Positions 8,610 through 17,154 of a stretch of 64,000 nt of DNA are shown here, one piece after another. Each line of letters begins with the position of its first letter. Within the stretch, counting starts at the first letter, position 1. Below the pieces are notes generated by a model. It did not search any database. It saw nothing but the letters and a program-made list of their open reading frames with translations, and was not told the origin of the DNA. The translations under genes were made by a program, and so were the position numbers. This DNA is from Lutibaculum baratangense AMV1 (lineage in GTDB: Bacteria > Pseudomonadota > Alphaproteobacteria > Rhizobiales > Tepidamorphaceae), in assembly GCF_000496075.1 (NCBI RefSeq), contig NZ_AWXZ01000039.1, positions 248,001 to 312,000 on the forward strand, written 5' to 3'.

Positions 8610-9158
8610 AATATTGCCGGATCGGGCGCGCTGCAGCGTGCCGGCACCGCCGACGGCGAGGGGGCCGCGGACGAGGTCGACCAGGAGTTGATGCAGCTCG
8701 TCGAGCTCCTGTTCTTCGCATACCGCGACTTCATTGGAGATCCCGACGCGATCCTCGACGAGTACGGGTTCGGCCGCGCCCACCACCGGGTGCTGCATTT
8801 CGTCAGCCGCAACCCTGGTCTGCGTGTCGCCGATCTGCTGGACATCCTGAAGATCACGAAGCAGAGCCTGGGCCGCGTCCTGAAGCAGCTCGTCGACGAG
8901 GGCTTCATCTACCAGGAGGCGGGGCGGAGCGACCGCCGGCAGCGCCTGCTCTACCCGACCCCCGCCGGGGCGGCGCTCGCGTCGCGGCTGGCGCGGCCAC
9001 AGCTCGAGCGCTTCAAGCGCGCCGTGGCCTCCGCGGGCCTGCAGGACTCCGAGGCCGCGCAGAGGTTCCTGATGTGCGTCGTCAATCCGCAGGAGCGGCA
9101 GCGCGTGGCGGCGCTGATGCGCGGCGGCCAGGGCAAGGCGCGGGAGGACGACGCGTGA
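8598..9158 (+). CDS. petP: MarR family regulator, PetP-like
   Basis: 186 residues from ATG 8598. The winged helix is at about 60-130 (HHRVLHFVSRNPGL, DLLDILKITKQSLGRVLKQL, RSDRRQRLLYPT wing), typical of MarR proteins. PetP/PetR pairs were named from Rhodobacter capsulatus, where they lie upstream of the cytochrome bc1 genes; PetP function is poorly known. The start is uncertain: ATG 8541 gives a longer form, ATG 8692 a shorter one, and none has a good ribosome site. The palindrome at 8589-8609 may explain the odd leader. The stop overlaps the GTG of the next gene. Confidence 0.8.
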   Translation: MTDINIAGSGALQRAGTADGEGAADEVDQELMQLVELLFFAYRDFIGDPDAILDEYGFGRAHHRVLHFVSRNPGLRVADLLDILKITKQSLGRVLKQLVDEGFIYQEAGRSDRRQRLLYPTPAGAALASRLARPQLERFKRAVASAGLQDSEAAQRFLMCVVNPQERQRVAALMRGGQGKAREDDA

Positions 9159-9877
9159 GCGGCACGCTTCCCGTTGCGCAGGGGGGCGCACCGCCCGACG
9201 ACGAGGCACCGCACCTCCTCGTCGTCGACGACGACGGCCGCATTCGCAAGCTCCTCTCGCGCTATCTCTCGGGCAACGGCTACCGCGTCACCACGGCCGA
9301 GGACGCCGCCGAGGCCCGGCGGCGGATGCAGGGGCTCGTCTTCGATCTCATCGTGCTCGACCTCATGCTGCCCGGCGAGTCGGGCCTCTCCTTCGCCCTC
9401 TCGACCCGGCAGGTCTCCGACATTCCGATCCTGATGCTCACGGCCCGCAGCGAGACGGAGCATCGTATCGAGGGGCTGGAGGCGGGGGCGGACGACTATC
9501 TGTCGAAGCCGTTCGAGCCGCGCGAGCTCCTGCTGCGCATCGCGAGCGTCCTGCGGCGCCGCAGCGGCGGCGAGGAGCGGGAGGACGGCGAAACGGTCAC
9601 GTTCGGCCCGTTCCGCTTCCACACCGGCCGCGCCGAGCTCAAGTGCCGGGGGCAACTCGTGCGGCTGACCGAGCGGGAGAGGGAACTGCTCCAGCTCTTC
9701 GCCTCGAGACCCCGTGAAACCATCTCCCGGCTGGAGCTGGCCGCGAGCGCCAACGGCAGCGAGCGGGCCGTCGACGTGCAGATGAACAGGCTCAGGCGCA
9801 AGATCGAGCTGGATCCCGCCAATCCCGTGCATCTGCAGACGGTCCGCGGGATCGGCTACCGGCTGCAGGTGGATTGA
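9155..9877 (+). CDS. petR: OmpR-type response regulator, PetR-like
   Basis: 240 residues starting at GTG 9155, which overlaps the petP-like stop (GTGA). Receiver domain at about 20-135: acidic triad in LLVVDDDGR, phospho-acceptor Asp in IVLDLMLPG (about residue 68), switch Thr in MLTAR, and Lys in YLSKPFEP. A winged-helix DNA-binding domain follows at about 145-238 (LTERERELLQLF, VDVQMNRLRRKIE, TVRGIGYRL). The partner is almost certainly the kinase encoded immediately downstream. Confidence 0.9.
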   Translation: MSGTLPVAQGGAPPDDEAPHLLVVDDDGRIRKLLSRYLSGNGYRVTTAEDAAEARRRMQGLVFDLIVLDLMLPGESGLSFALSTRQVSDIPILMLTARSETEHRIEGLEAGADDYLSKPFEPRELLLRIASVLRRRSGGEEREDGETVTFGPFRFHTGRAELKCRGQLVRLTERERELLQLFASRPRETISRLELAASANGSERAVDVQMNRLRRKIELDPANPVHLQTVRGIGYRLQVD

Positions 9878-11253
9878 TGGCCGTCGGTGCCGACGGGGCG
9901 AGCCCCGCGATCCGGGCCCGCCGGCTCTGGCGCCGGCTTGGCCGGGCGCTCTACGACATGATGCCGAAGGGGCTCTATGCCCGCTCGCTCCTGATCATCA
10001 TCATCCCGATCGTGATCCTGCAGGCCGTGGTCGCCTTCGTGTTCATGGAGCGGCACTGGCAGCGCGTGACGGCCCGCCTCTCGGCAGCGGTGACCGCGAG
10101 CATCGCCGGGCTCATCGACGTCTACGAGACGTACCCCGAAGAGCAGGGGCACGACGAACTCGTCCGCATCGCGCGCGAGCATTTCGGCCTCATCGTCTCC
10201 TTCCTGCCGGCCGAGCCGCTGCCGCCACCAGGGCCCAAGCCGTTCTTCTCGCTCCTCGACCGCACCCTCAGCGAGGAACTGACCCAGCAGATCGGGAGGC
10301 CGTTCTGGATCGACACGGTCGGACGCTCCCGCCTCGTGGAGATCCGGATCGAGCTCGACGACGCGGTCATGCGCGTCTTCGCGCGACGCAGCCTGGCGTC
10401 CGTCTCGAACTCGCACATCTTCATTCTCTGGATGGTCGGGGCGTCGCTCATCCTGCTCGGCGTCGCCGTCGTCTTCCTTCGCAACCAGCTCAAGCCGATC
10501 GTGCGCCTGGCCGAGGCCGCGGACCGCTTCGGCAAGGGGCGCGACGTGGACGACTTCCGGCCCGGCGGCGCGCGCGAGGTGCGCCAGGCGGCGCACGCCT
10601 TCCTGCAGATGAAGCATCGCATCGAGCGGCAGATCGAACAGCGGACGACGATGCTCGCGGGCGTCAGCCACGACCTCAGGACGATCCTCACGCGGTTCAA
10701 GCTCGAGCTCAGCTTCTTTCCCGATGTTCCCGAGGCCGAGGAGCTGCGGCGGGACGTGGAAGAGATGCAGCAGATGCTCGAGGACTACATGGCCTTCGCG
10801 CGCGGTGACGGAGGGGAGCAGCCGGAGGAGGTCGACGTGCAGGCGCTGCTGGAGTCGCTTCGCGCCATCGCCGAGAGGACGGGCGATCGGGCGACCGTGC
10901 GATACACGGGCGCCGCGACGGCCACCCTCAAGCCGAACGCGATGAAACGCTGCCTCGGCAACCTCGTCGCGAACGCCTCGCGGCACGGGAGCGAGATCGC
11001 GATCACCGGCATCCGGGGCGCCTCCTGGCTGACCTTCGTCGTCGAGGACGACGGGCCGGGTGTTCCCCCGGAGCTGCGCGAGGATGTCTTCCGCCCGTTT
11101 TATCGGGTCGAGAACTCGCGCAACCGCAAGAGCGGCGGGACCGGGCTCGGACTTTCCATCGCCCGCGACGTCGCCCGCAGCCACGGCGGCGAGATCACCC
11201 TCGGAGAGAGCGAGATGGGCGGCCTGAAGGTCACGGTCCGGATCCCGGTCTAG
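9877..11253 (+). CDS. EnvZ-like membrane sensor histidine kinase
   Basis: 458 residues; ATG overlaps the regulator stop (TGATG). Membrane helices lie at about 37-58 and 180-202 and enclose a periplasmic domain of about 120 residues. Then come a HAMP linker, the H-box GVSHDLRTILTRFKLEL (His near 264), N box NLVANASRHG, G1 DDGPGVP, F box FRPFYRV and G2 GGTGLGLSI. The usual proline after HDLRT is isoleucine here. Organisation matches osmolarity-type kinases paired with OmpR regulators. The signal is unknown. Confidence 0.9.
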   Translation: MAVGADGASPAIRARRLWRRLGRALYDMMPKGLYARSLLIIIIPIVILQAVVAFVFMERHWQRVTARLSAAVTASIAGLIDVYETYPEEQGHDELVRIAREHFGLIVSFLPAEPLPPPGPKPFFSLLDRTLSEELTQQIGRPFWIDTVGRSRLVEIRIELDDAVMRVFARRSLASVSNSHIFILWMVGASLILLGVAVVFLRNQLKPIVRLAEAADRFGKGRDVDDFRPGGAREVRQAAHAFLQMKHRIERQIEQRTTMLAGVSHDLRTILTRFKLELSFFPDVPEAEELRRDVEEMQQMLEDYMAFARGDGGEQPEEVDVQALLESLRAIAERTGDRATVRYTGAATATLKPNAMKRCLGNLVANASRHGSEIAITGIRGASWLTFVVEDDGPGVPPELREDVFRPFYRVENSRNRKSGGTGLGLSIARDVARSHGGEITLGESEMGGLKVTVRIPV

Positions 11254-11330
11254 GTTGTGCGCCTCTCCGGGTGGTGCAGACCCTCCGCAGCGGATAGGCT
11301 TGGCGCTCTCGCACATCGAAGGGTTGTCCG

Positions 11331-12518
11331 ATGCCACCGTCGGCGCTGCTCCTCAACCTCGCGCACTTTCTCGACCACTTCTTCCTTCTGATCTTTCCGA
11401 CGGCCGTTCTGGCGATCCATCCCGCCTGGGGCATGAGCTACGGCGAGGCGCTCAGCCTCGGCACCCCCGCCTTCGTCGTCTTCGCGCTGGCCACGCCGCT
11501 CTCGGGCTGGCTCGGCGACAGGCTCGGTGGCCGGCCCATGATCCTCGCCTTCTTCCTCGGCATCGGCCTTTCGAGCATCGCGACGGGACTGGCCACCGGG
11601 CCGGTGACCCTCGCGCTCGGTCTCGCGGCGATCGGCCTCTTCGCCTCGATCTACCACCCCGTCGGGACGGCCATGGTCGTGCGCGTGGCCGTGCGGCGGG
11701 GCAGGGCGCTCGGCGTGAACGGCGTCTTCGGCAACATGGGAGTGGCCGCCGCGGCTCTCGTGACGGCCTGGCTCGCGGCTCATATGGGATGGCGCGCGGC
11801 CTTCGTTCTGCCGGGCATCCTCAGCTGCGTGGCCGGCCTCGCCTACGCGCTGGTATCTGACGACGTGGGGGCGGAAACGGCGGAGCCGCATCGTACTGGC
11901 GGGGGCGACGGCGCACGTGGCGAGCAGGCGAGGGTGCTGCTCGTGGTGGCGGTGAACGCCCTGCTCGGCGGCATCGTCTTCAACGGCGTGACGATCGCGC
12001 TGCCGAAGCTCTTCTCGGAGCGTCTGGACGGTGCCGGACTGGCGGCGGTGGGGGCATATGCCTCCCTGGTCTTCGCGCTCGCCGCCTTCACGCAGATACC
12101 GGTGGGCCGTCTGCTCGACCGGATCGGCGCGAAGCCGATCCTCGTTTCCCTCGTCGCACTCCAGACCGTATTGCTCGCCCTGGTGTCGACGGTCGAGGGC
12201 CCGCTCGTCGTTCTGGCGGCGGTTCCGCTGATGCTCGCCGTGTTCGGCACGATCCCCGTCGGCGTCTGGCTCATCAGCCACTACGTCGCGCCCGACTGGC
12301 GGTCGCGCGTCTACTCCGTGCAGTTCCTGCTGTCGCTGGGGGTGGGCGCGGTCGTGGTGCCGGTCCTCGCCTGGACGCACGAGGCGAGCGGCGGCTTTCG
12401 GCTCGCCTTCCTGCTCTTTGCGGGGGCCACCGGGGCGGTCCTGGCGACCAGCGCCATGCTGCTGCCGCGAGAGAGCCGTCCTTTGACAGGAGAGACGGCG
12501 CGGGCGGAAGGAGCCTGA
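11331..12518 (+). CDS. Major facilitator superfamily transporter
   Basis: 395 residues, about 12 hydrophobic segments. The front is LLLNLAHFLDHFFLLIFPTAVLAI and the loop motif is GWLGDRLGGRPMI, with SIYHPVGTAMVVR in the fourth/fifth helix region. It resembles the fosmidomycin-resistance-like (Fsr) branch, which has a HxxxHxPVGTA-like stretch, but the substrate cannot be read from sequence. It follows the kinase gene after 77 nt on the same strand and ends 7 nt from the convergent csaA-like gene. Confidence 0.8.
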   Translation: MPPSALLLNLAHFLDHFFLLIFPTAVLAIHPAWGMSYGEALSLGTPAFVVFALATPLSGWLGDRLGGRPMILAFFLGIGLSSIATGLATGPVTLALGLAAIGLFASIYHPVGTAMVVRVAVRRGRALGVNGVFGNMGVAAAALVTAWLAAHMGWRAAFVLPGILSCVAGLAYALVSDDVGAETAEPHRTGGGDGARGEQARVLLVVAVNALLGGIVFNGVTIALPKLFSERLDGAGLAAVGAYASLVFALAAFTQIPVGRLLDRIGAKPILVSLVALQTVLLALVSTVEGPLVVLAAVPLMLAVFGTIPVGVWLISHYVAPDWRSRVYSVQFLLSLGVGAVVVPVLAWTHEASGGFRLAFLLFAGATGAVLATSAMLLPRESRPLTGETARAEGA

Positions 12519-12525
12519 GGCTCCG

Positions 12526-12882
12526 TCAGAACAGCCGGCTGCCGTTCGGCACCGGCCGCTCCGGCGTGACGAGCACGACCTCGCCCTTCACGTCCGGGAG
12601 GCCGAGCGTCAGAACCTCGGACATGAATGGTCCGATCTGGCGCGGCGGGAAGTTCACCACCGCCATCACCTGCCGTCCGACGAGCTCCTCGGTGTTGTAA
12701 TGCGCGGTGATCTGGGCGGAGGACTTCTTCACGCCCACATGGCCGCCGAAGTCGATCTTCAGCTTGATCGAGGGCTTCCGCGCCTCGGGGAAGGGCTCGG
12801 CCTCGACGATCGTGCCGACGCGGATGTCGACCTTCAGGAAGTCGTCGAACGTGATGGTGTCGCTGGCGGATGCATCGTTCAT
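12526..12882 (-). CDS. csaA: CsaA-like tRNA-binding (EMAP II/OB-fold) protein
   Basis: 118 residues made almost only of the tRNA-binding OB fold also found in MetRS and PheRS: DDFLKVDIRVGTIVEAE at the front, KLKIDFGG, KKSSAQITAHY and VMAVVNFPPRQIGPFMSEVLTLG. CsaA binds tRNA-like RNA and has been described as a secretion-linked chaperone in Bacillus; its role in alphaproteobacteria is not settled. Length is normal for the family. Confidence 0.88.
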   Translation of the reverse strand: MNDASASDTITFDDFLKVDIRVGTIVEAEPFPEARKPSIKLKIDFGGHVGVKKSSAQITAHYNTEELVGRQVMAVVNFPPRQIGPFMSEVLTLGLPDVKGEVVLVTPERPVPNGSRLF

Positions 12883-12920
12883 GGGCCGCGGGTAGCACGC
12901 GCCGTCGCGGCCGGCAAGCG

Positions 12921-13634
12921 TCAGATCCCGGAGCCGGAGCCCTCCTGCTCGGGGTCGAGCGGAGTTCTCGGATCGTAGCGATCTCGCGAGTATCTGCCGC
13001 GGCGGCCGATGTCGCCGAACCTGCCGAACATGCGCGATAGACCCTCGGCAAACCCCATGGCCCGCTCGCCTTCACGCAGCCGCCGGTCGAGCGCGACCAT
13101 CGTCTTGGCCATGCCCGGGTCGTCGTCCTCGAGCCAGACGCGGAGCGTTCGGGCAAAGACGACGGCGAGCCCCTGGGCCCGCAGCGCACCGATCTGTCCG
13201 CCCGTGTCCATGCCTGCGGCCTCGAGCGTCCAGGTCATGGAGCGCATGCCCGCATCGCGGAGCCTTATGAGATCCGCCGGGGAGCGGGCGAGGGCATTGG
13301 CGATCGATCGCACGGCGGCGCGGTGCGGGCGGAGCGCGTCGAAGCGCGCCATCATCACGTCGAACAGCCGCTCGCGGGGCGGCTCGCCCGACATCTCCGT
13401 GTCGATCGTGTCGAGCACCTGCTGGTCCGTGCGGTCGGACAGGGCGACGAGGATGTCGAGCTTGTCCCGGAAGGCGGCGTGGAGCTCTCCGAGAGAGACA
13501 TGCGCCTCGTGGGCTATGTCGGCGAGGGAGACGTCTTCCCAGGGACGGCGGGCCGCAAGGCCGAGCGCGGCGTCGAGCAGGCGGTCCTTCGGGCTTTGAT
13601 CTTCCATCACGGTCACGGCGGCTTGCTCTGTCAT
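12921..13634 (-). CDS. TetR/COQ9-like regulator-fold protein
   Basis: 237 residues. An N-terminal TetR-type helix-turn-helix (about 15-60: LLDAALGLAARRPWEDVSLADIAHEAHVSLGELHAAF) precedes an all-helical ligand domain, with a disordered RG-rich/acidic tail. The helical part (RDAGMRSMTWTLEAAGMDT) resembles alphaproteobacterial COQ9-like TetR proteins. Whether it binds DNA or a lipid is open. Start at 13634; an upstream in-frame codon at 13682 is less likely. It lies 44 nt downstream of proC on the same strand. Confidence 0.75.
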   Translation of the reverse strand: MTEQAAVTVMEDQSPKDRLLDAALGLAARRPWEDVSLADIAHEAHVSLGELHAAFRDKLDILVALSDRTDQQVLDTIDTEMSGEPPRERLFDVMMARFDALRPHRAAVRSIANALARSPADLIRLRDAGMRSMTWTLEAAGMDTGGQIGALRAQGLAVVFARTLRVWLEDDDPGMAKTMVALDRRLREGERAMGFAEGLSRMFGRFGDIGRRGRYSRDRYDPRTPLDPEQEGSGSGI

Positions 13635-13678
13635 GACGTCAAATCTAGCCCTTCGGTCGGCGGGGGCAAGCCTTCGAC

Positions 13679-14503
13679 TCACGTCGCGAGCTGGCGCGAC
13701 CTCGCCGCTGCGGCGGCGACCGCCTCGCGCATCAGGGCGCCCAATCCGTGCTCTTCGCGCATCAGAACGGCGAGGGCGGCAGCCGTCGTGCCGTTGGGGG
13801 ACGTGACGTTCTCACGCAGCTTCGAGGCCGGAAGCCCGCTCTCGAGCATCAGCGCTCCCGCTCCCGCGACGGTGACGGCGGCCAGCCGGGCGGCCAGATC
13901 CTGCGGCAGCCCTTCGGCATGCCCCGCCTCGGCGAGGCACTCGGCGAGATAGAAGGCGTAGGCCGGGCCCGATCCCGAGACGGCGGTCGCCGCGTCGATC
14001 AGCTGCTCCTCGTCGACCCATTCCACCACGCCCAGCGACTCCAGGAGCCTCGTGCAGACGCGGCGCCCGTCCTCGTCTACGGCCTGGTTGGCGTGGGCGA
14101 CGGTCACGCCCTTGCCGATGGCCGCGGGGGTGTTCGGGATCGAGCGGACGATCGGGGTGCCTGTGGGAAAGTGGCGGGCGATGCCCTCGAGCGTGCGGCC
14201 CGCGGCGATGGAGATGACGAGCGTCGACGGCGAAGCGAAGGGTGCGATCCTCGCCAGGACATCGTCCATGACCTGCGGCTTGACCGCGAGGACCATCTTG
14301 TCCGGAGCAGGGCCCTCGGCGGGATCGGGGTTGAGATGGATGCCCCGCGTCTCCGCCAGCTCGCGGAGACGGTCGCTCGGTTGCGGCTCGATCACGAATG
14401 TCAGGTCGGGGTCGAGGCCCCGGGCGATCCATCCCTCGAGCATCGCGCTGCCCATGCGGCCTGCCCCCACCAGGAGGAGGGGGCCGACATCGGCGAGACT
14501 CAT
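13679..14503 (-). CDS. proC: Pyrroline-5-carboxylate reductase
   Basis: 274 residues. It reduces pyrroline-5-carboxylate to proline with NAD(P)H. Rossmann motif LLLVGAGRMGSAM at the start, then MVLAVKPQVM, VRSIPNTPAAIGKGVT, and the dimer domain signature DAATAVSGSGPAYAFYLAE plus LRENVTSPNGTTAAAL. The ATG at 14503 overlaps the ybjN stop by four bases (ATGA), so the two are translationally coupled, a pairing seen in Hyphomicrobiales. Confidence 0.96.
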   Translation of the reverse strand: MSLADVGPLLLVGAGRMGSAMLEGWIARGLDPDLTFVIEPQPSDRLRELAETRGIHLNPDPAEGPAPDKMVLAVKPQVMDDVLARIAPFASPSTLVISIAAGRTLEGIARHFPTGTPIVRSIPNTPAAIGKGVTVAHANQAVDEDGRRVCTRLLESLGVVEWVDEEQLIDAATAVSGSGPAYAFYLAECLAEAGHAEGLPQDLAARLAAVTVAGAGALMLESGLPASKLRENVTSPNGTTAAALAVLMREEHGLGALMREAVAAAAARSRQLAT

Positions 14504-14997
14504 GCCTCGCCCGCCGTCTCGAACAGGGCGGATTCCAGCGCCTCCTCGGCCGACTTGCCGGCCCAGACGACGAACTGGAAGGACTGGAAATAGCGCTCGC
14601 ACGCCTCGATCGCCGCGTCGAGCATCATCTGGCACTGCCGCGAGCTCGCCTCGGTGCCTGCGAGCGGCAAAGCGTGGCGGAAGATCACCACGCCTTCCTG
14701 CGTCCACAGGTCGAAATGGCCGAGCCACATGAGCTCGTTGATGCGGGTCATGAGATCGACAACCTCCCGGCGCCGGGGCGACGGGACCTTCAGATCGAAC
14801 GCGCAGGCCAGATGCAGCGCCTCGACCTCGTCCATCCAGGTGAACGAGATGTGGTAGTCGGTCCAGGAGCCGCTCACGCTGATCGTGATCTCGTGGTCGC
14901 CGGAGCGGTCGAAAGCCCAGTCGTTGAGCGCAGCGAGGTGCTCGATCGTGTCGACGGGGTTGGCGGCGCGCTCGAGTTCGATCTCCAAGAAGGTCAT
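14500..14997 (-). CDS. YbjN domain-containing protein
   Basis: 165 residues of the YbjN family, which has a type III secretion chaperone-like fold and is tied to stress and motility phenotypes in enterobacteria. Seen: NPVDTIEHLAALNDWAFDR, TWMDEVEALHLACAFDLKVP, RINELMWLGHFDLW and the long C-terminal helix. It has a good ribosome site (AAAGGACCAGG). It is first in the operon with proC. A candidate CtrA box and three GANTC sites lie upstream. Confidence 0.85.
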   Translation of the reverse strand: MTFLEIELERAANPVDTIEHLAALNDWAFDRSGDHEITISVSGSWTDYHISFTWMDEVEALHLACAFDLKVPSPRRREVVDLMTRINELMWLGHFDLWTQEGVVIFRHALPLAGTEASSRQCQMMLDAAIEACERYFQSFQFVVWAGKSAEEALESALFETAGEA

Positions 14998-15159
14998 AAC
15001 CTGGTCCTTTACGGGTTGGAGGTCGTGATGGCGACGCTCGGGGAGCGGCGCAAGGCGGGACGGGACGAGATGTTCGGGACGTCCCGTCGTGTCGGCCGGC
15101 GTAAAGGAAGAGACATTCCCGCGCGGCTGGTCGGGAAGTTCTCTGAACGCGGCGAACTG

Positions 15160-15181
15160 GAGTCGAATCGCTGCATGATTC
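15160..15181. promoter_or_regulatory. Cluster of three GANTC (CcrM-type) sites
   Basis: GAGTC 15160-15164, GAATC 15165-15169 and GATTC 15177-15181. GANTC is the target of the cell-cycle methyltransferase CcrM in alphaproteobacteria. The cluster lies between the CtrA box and ybjN. Confidence 0.5.
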
Positions 15182-15234
15182 AGACTATATCGCGTGCGCG
15201 ACGGGCTTCGCCACCAGCGTATGTCGGAAGAGCG

Positions 15235-15250
15235 TTAACAGGCTGTTAAC
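15235..15250. promoter_or_regulatory. Candidate CtrA box, ybjN-proC upstream
   Basis: TTAACAGGCTGTTAAC fits the CtrA consensus TTAA-N7-TTAAC exactly. It is about 240 nt upstream of the ybjN start. Binding is inferred from the motif only. Confidence 0.5.
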
Positions 15251-15297
15251 CCTAAGCCCACCGCGTGCCGCAGCGGCAACCGGCCGGTCACCTCGCT

Positions 15298-15591
15298 TCA
15301 GATCGCCGGATCGGAGCTGTCCCCGACCGCAGATCCGGCCGTCGACTGGTGCTTGGCCTCGAGCGCGGCGACGCGCTCCGACAGCCGAACGTTCTCCTCG
15401 CGCGCCTTGATGGCCATCTCGCGGGCGGCCTCGAATTCCTCGCGCTGCACGAGGTCGAAGTCACGCAGGACGCGCTCCATCTGGGAGCGCACCATCGTCT
15501 CGATTTCCTCACGAACGCCGCGCGCCACACCGGCGGCATCCGTCGCCAGGCGGCCGAGCTCGTCGAAGATCCTGTTTCGGCCGTCACTCAT
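15298..15591 (-). CDS. ubiK: UbiK/YqiC-type accessory factor
   Basis: 97 residues, mostly two helices. RNRIFDELGRLATDAAGVARG at the front matches the YqiC/BMFP family and the later half (REENVRLSERVAALEAKH) is a short coiled coil for trimerisation. In enterobacteria the homologue UbiK helps the aerobic ubiquinone-synthesis complex and binds lipid. Start at 15591 (MSDGRNRIF); the longer frame upstream lacks conserved features. Confidence 0.8.
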   Translation of the reverse strand: MSDGRNRIFDELGRLATDAAGVARGVREEIETMVRSQMERVLRDFDLVQREEFEAAREMAIKAREENVRLSERVAALEAKHQSTAGSAVGDSSDPAI

Positions 15592-15722
15592 CACGTTACC
15601 CTCCAGACATGCGGAAGGCCGGCGCCACGGGGCACCGGACACCGCCGCAACATGGGCCGTCGGCCTTCGTGACGCAAGAGGAGGGGCGGATCGAGCTGTC
15701 GATCCTTGCCCGAAGGGACCAT

Positions 15723-16154
15723 TCAGTTCGCGCCGATCGGCGAGTTGCGTCCCTTGTCGGTCTCGCCTGGTTCCACGTCCCGCGCGGCCTCGGCGAACCC
15801 CTTGGTCGTCCCGCGCTTCGGGCCACCCTTGTCCATCTCCTGACCCATGACGTCGGCGGCGAACTGGCGCAGGTCGTTCCGGTCGAGATGGCGTTCGCGA
15901 CGCCCCCTCTCGCGTGCCACGCGCTTCACCGCGTGCGTCAGGATCTGCGAACGCCTGCCGGCCGAGCGCCCGTCACCGCCGCCGTCCGAGCCGTGGCCCC
16001 GACGCGCGGCCTCCCGTTCGGCGCGCAGGTCGCGCTCGATGGAGGCGAGCTCCTCGCTGTCGACGTTCTTGACGCCCGGATGCCGTGAGCGCTCCACCAG
16101 GGCGGTCTGGCGTTCGTCGAGGTGCTTCGCGTCATCACGGGTGGGATGTCCCAT
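15723..16154 (-). CDS. Charged hypothetical protein
   Basis: 143 residues, very rich in Arg, Glu, Asp and Lys and without membrane segments. The N-terminal part (MGHPTRDDAKHLDERQTALVERSRHPGVKNVDSEEL written in two parts: MGHPTRDDAKHLDERQ, then TALVERSRHPGVKNVDSEEL) looks like a folded or helical segment; the rest is low complexity. Two adjacent ATGs (16157, 16154) follow AGAGGAGAGG; the second has better spacing. I recognise no family. It could be a nucleic-acid-binding or disordered protein. The ribosome site and lack of a better overlapping frame support it as real. Confidence 0.55.
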   Translation of the reverse strand: MGHPTRDDAKHLDERQTALVERSRHPGVKNVDSEELASIERDLRAEREAARRGHGSDGGGDGRSAGRRSQILTHAVKRVARERGRRERHLDRNDLRQFAADVMGQEMDKGGPKRGTTKGFAEAARDVEPGETDKGRNSPIGAN

Positions 16155-16233
16155 CATCCTCTCCTCTGGTTCGGCAAGTCCGGGATCGGGCCTTTCCACT
16201 ATCGAAACGTCTCAAGGGACGGCGGGTTTCCTC

Positions 16234-17154
16234 TCAAGGCAGCTGCCGGTCGCAGCGATAGAACCCGCGGTAGCCGACCGTCAGCCCCTGATCGAGCTCG
16301 AAGACGAGGTCCGCCTTCCACTCCTGCCTGCCGTTCTCCGTCTCCGGCTCCTCGTCCGGGAGATGCCGGACCGCCATCGTGACGCCGTCCGCCGCCATGG
16401 TCGGGCCCGCGAGGAGGGTGTCGAAGCCGTCGCTCCCTTCGGAGCGGAGGGCGACCAGCTCGCCGTTGAGCTTCATCACGCCCTGCGCCGGTCCGGTCTC
16501 GCCCGCTCGCGCGACGAGGATCGGATCGCTCTCGGCGGTGCGGACGAAGTCGCAGCCGGGCGCGCCGGGGGGCACGACGTCGTCCGCCTCGGCCTCCGGC
16601 ATCGGCTCGGGGTCGAGCGTCGCGATGACGGTGCGGCTCAGCGCCTCCCGGAGGGACGCGACCTCCGGCGGCTCGTCGGCTTCCGTTACCTCGGACGGCT
16701 CCGCCCCGCCGTGCTCCTCGATGTCGGCGATGAGATAGCGCATCTCGGCGATCTCGCGCTGCTGCGCCTCGATGATCTCGTCGGCGAGCTTGCGGACGCG
16801 AGGATCGGTGATCTCTGCCCGCTCGCTCGTCATGATGGCGATCGAGTGATGCGGGATCATCGCGCGCATGTAGGAGACCTGGCCGACCGTCGCCTGGCTG
16901 CGGACGAGCCAGAGGGAGCCCGCGAGAACCACGACGCCGGCGACCATGATCGCCACGTTTGCGGCCCGGTTCGGATACATGGCGAACATGTAGCCCATCA
17001 TGACGACCGCCATGGCGCCACCCATCAGGATCGCCATGTAGACGCGCGTCTCGCTGAAGAAGATGTGCTCCCAGGCGTAGGTGTTCAGGTACATCAGCCC
17101 GAACATCACGATGGTCGAGGTGGCGATCATCGCCGCGAAGCGTCCGTAGGACAT
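16234..17154 (-). CDS. DUF305 membrane protein with extra C-terminal domain
   Basis: 306 residues with GGAGG before the ATG. Four hydrophobic segments fill about residues 1-110. Then a DUF305 core follows (MRAMIPHHSIAIMTSERAE, KLADEIIEAQQREIAEMRYL), whose His/Met-rich helices are thought to handle metal in related proteins. After an acidic linker, about 100 residues form an unassigned beta-rich domain with two cysteines (GCDFVRTAESDPILVA ... GFYRCDRQLP). Most DUF305 proteins stop after the core, so the tail is unusual. Function unknown; metal stress is a guess. Confidence 0.75.
   Translation of the reverse strand: MSYGRFAAMIATSTIVMFGLMYLNTYAWEHIFFSETRVYMAILMGGAMAVVMMGYMFAMYPNRAANVAIMVAGVVVLAGSLWLVRSQATVGQVSYMRAMIPHHSIAIMTSERAEITDPRVRKLADEIIEAQQREIAEMRYLIADIEEHGGAEPSEVTEADEPPEVASLREALSRTVIATLDPEPMPEAEADDVVPPGAPGCDFVRTAESDPILVARAGETGPAQGVMKLNGELVALRSEGSDGFDTLLAGPTMAADGVTMAVRHLPDEEPETENGRQEWKADLVFELDQGLTVGYRGFYRCDRQLP

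Larger units (their letters stand above)
14998..15297. other. Upstream region of ybjN-proC
   Basis: 300 nt without a gene. Contents: a CtrA-type box at 15235-15250 and three GANTC methylation sites in 22 nt at 15160-15181. No terminator was recognised. Confidence 0.6.
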
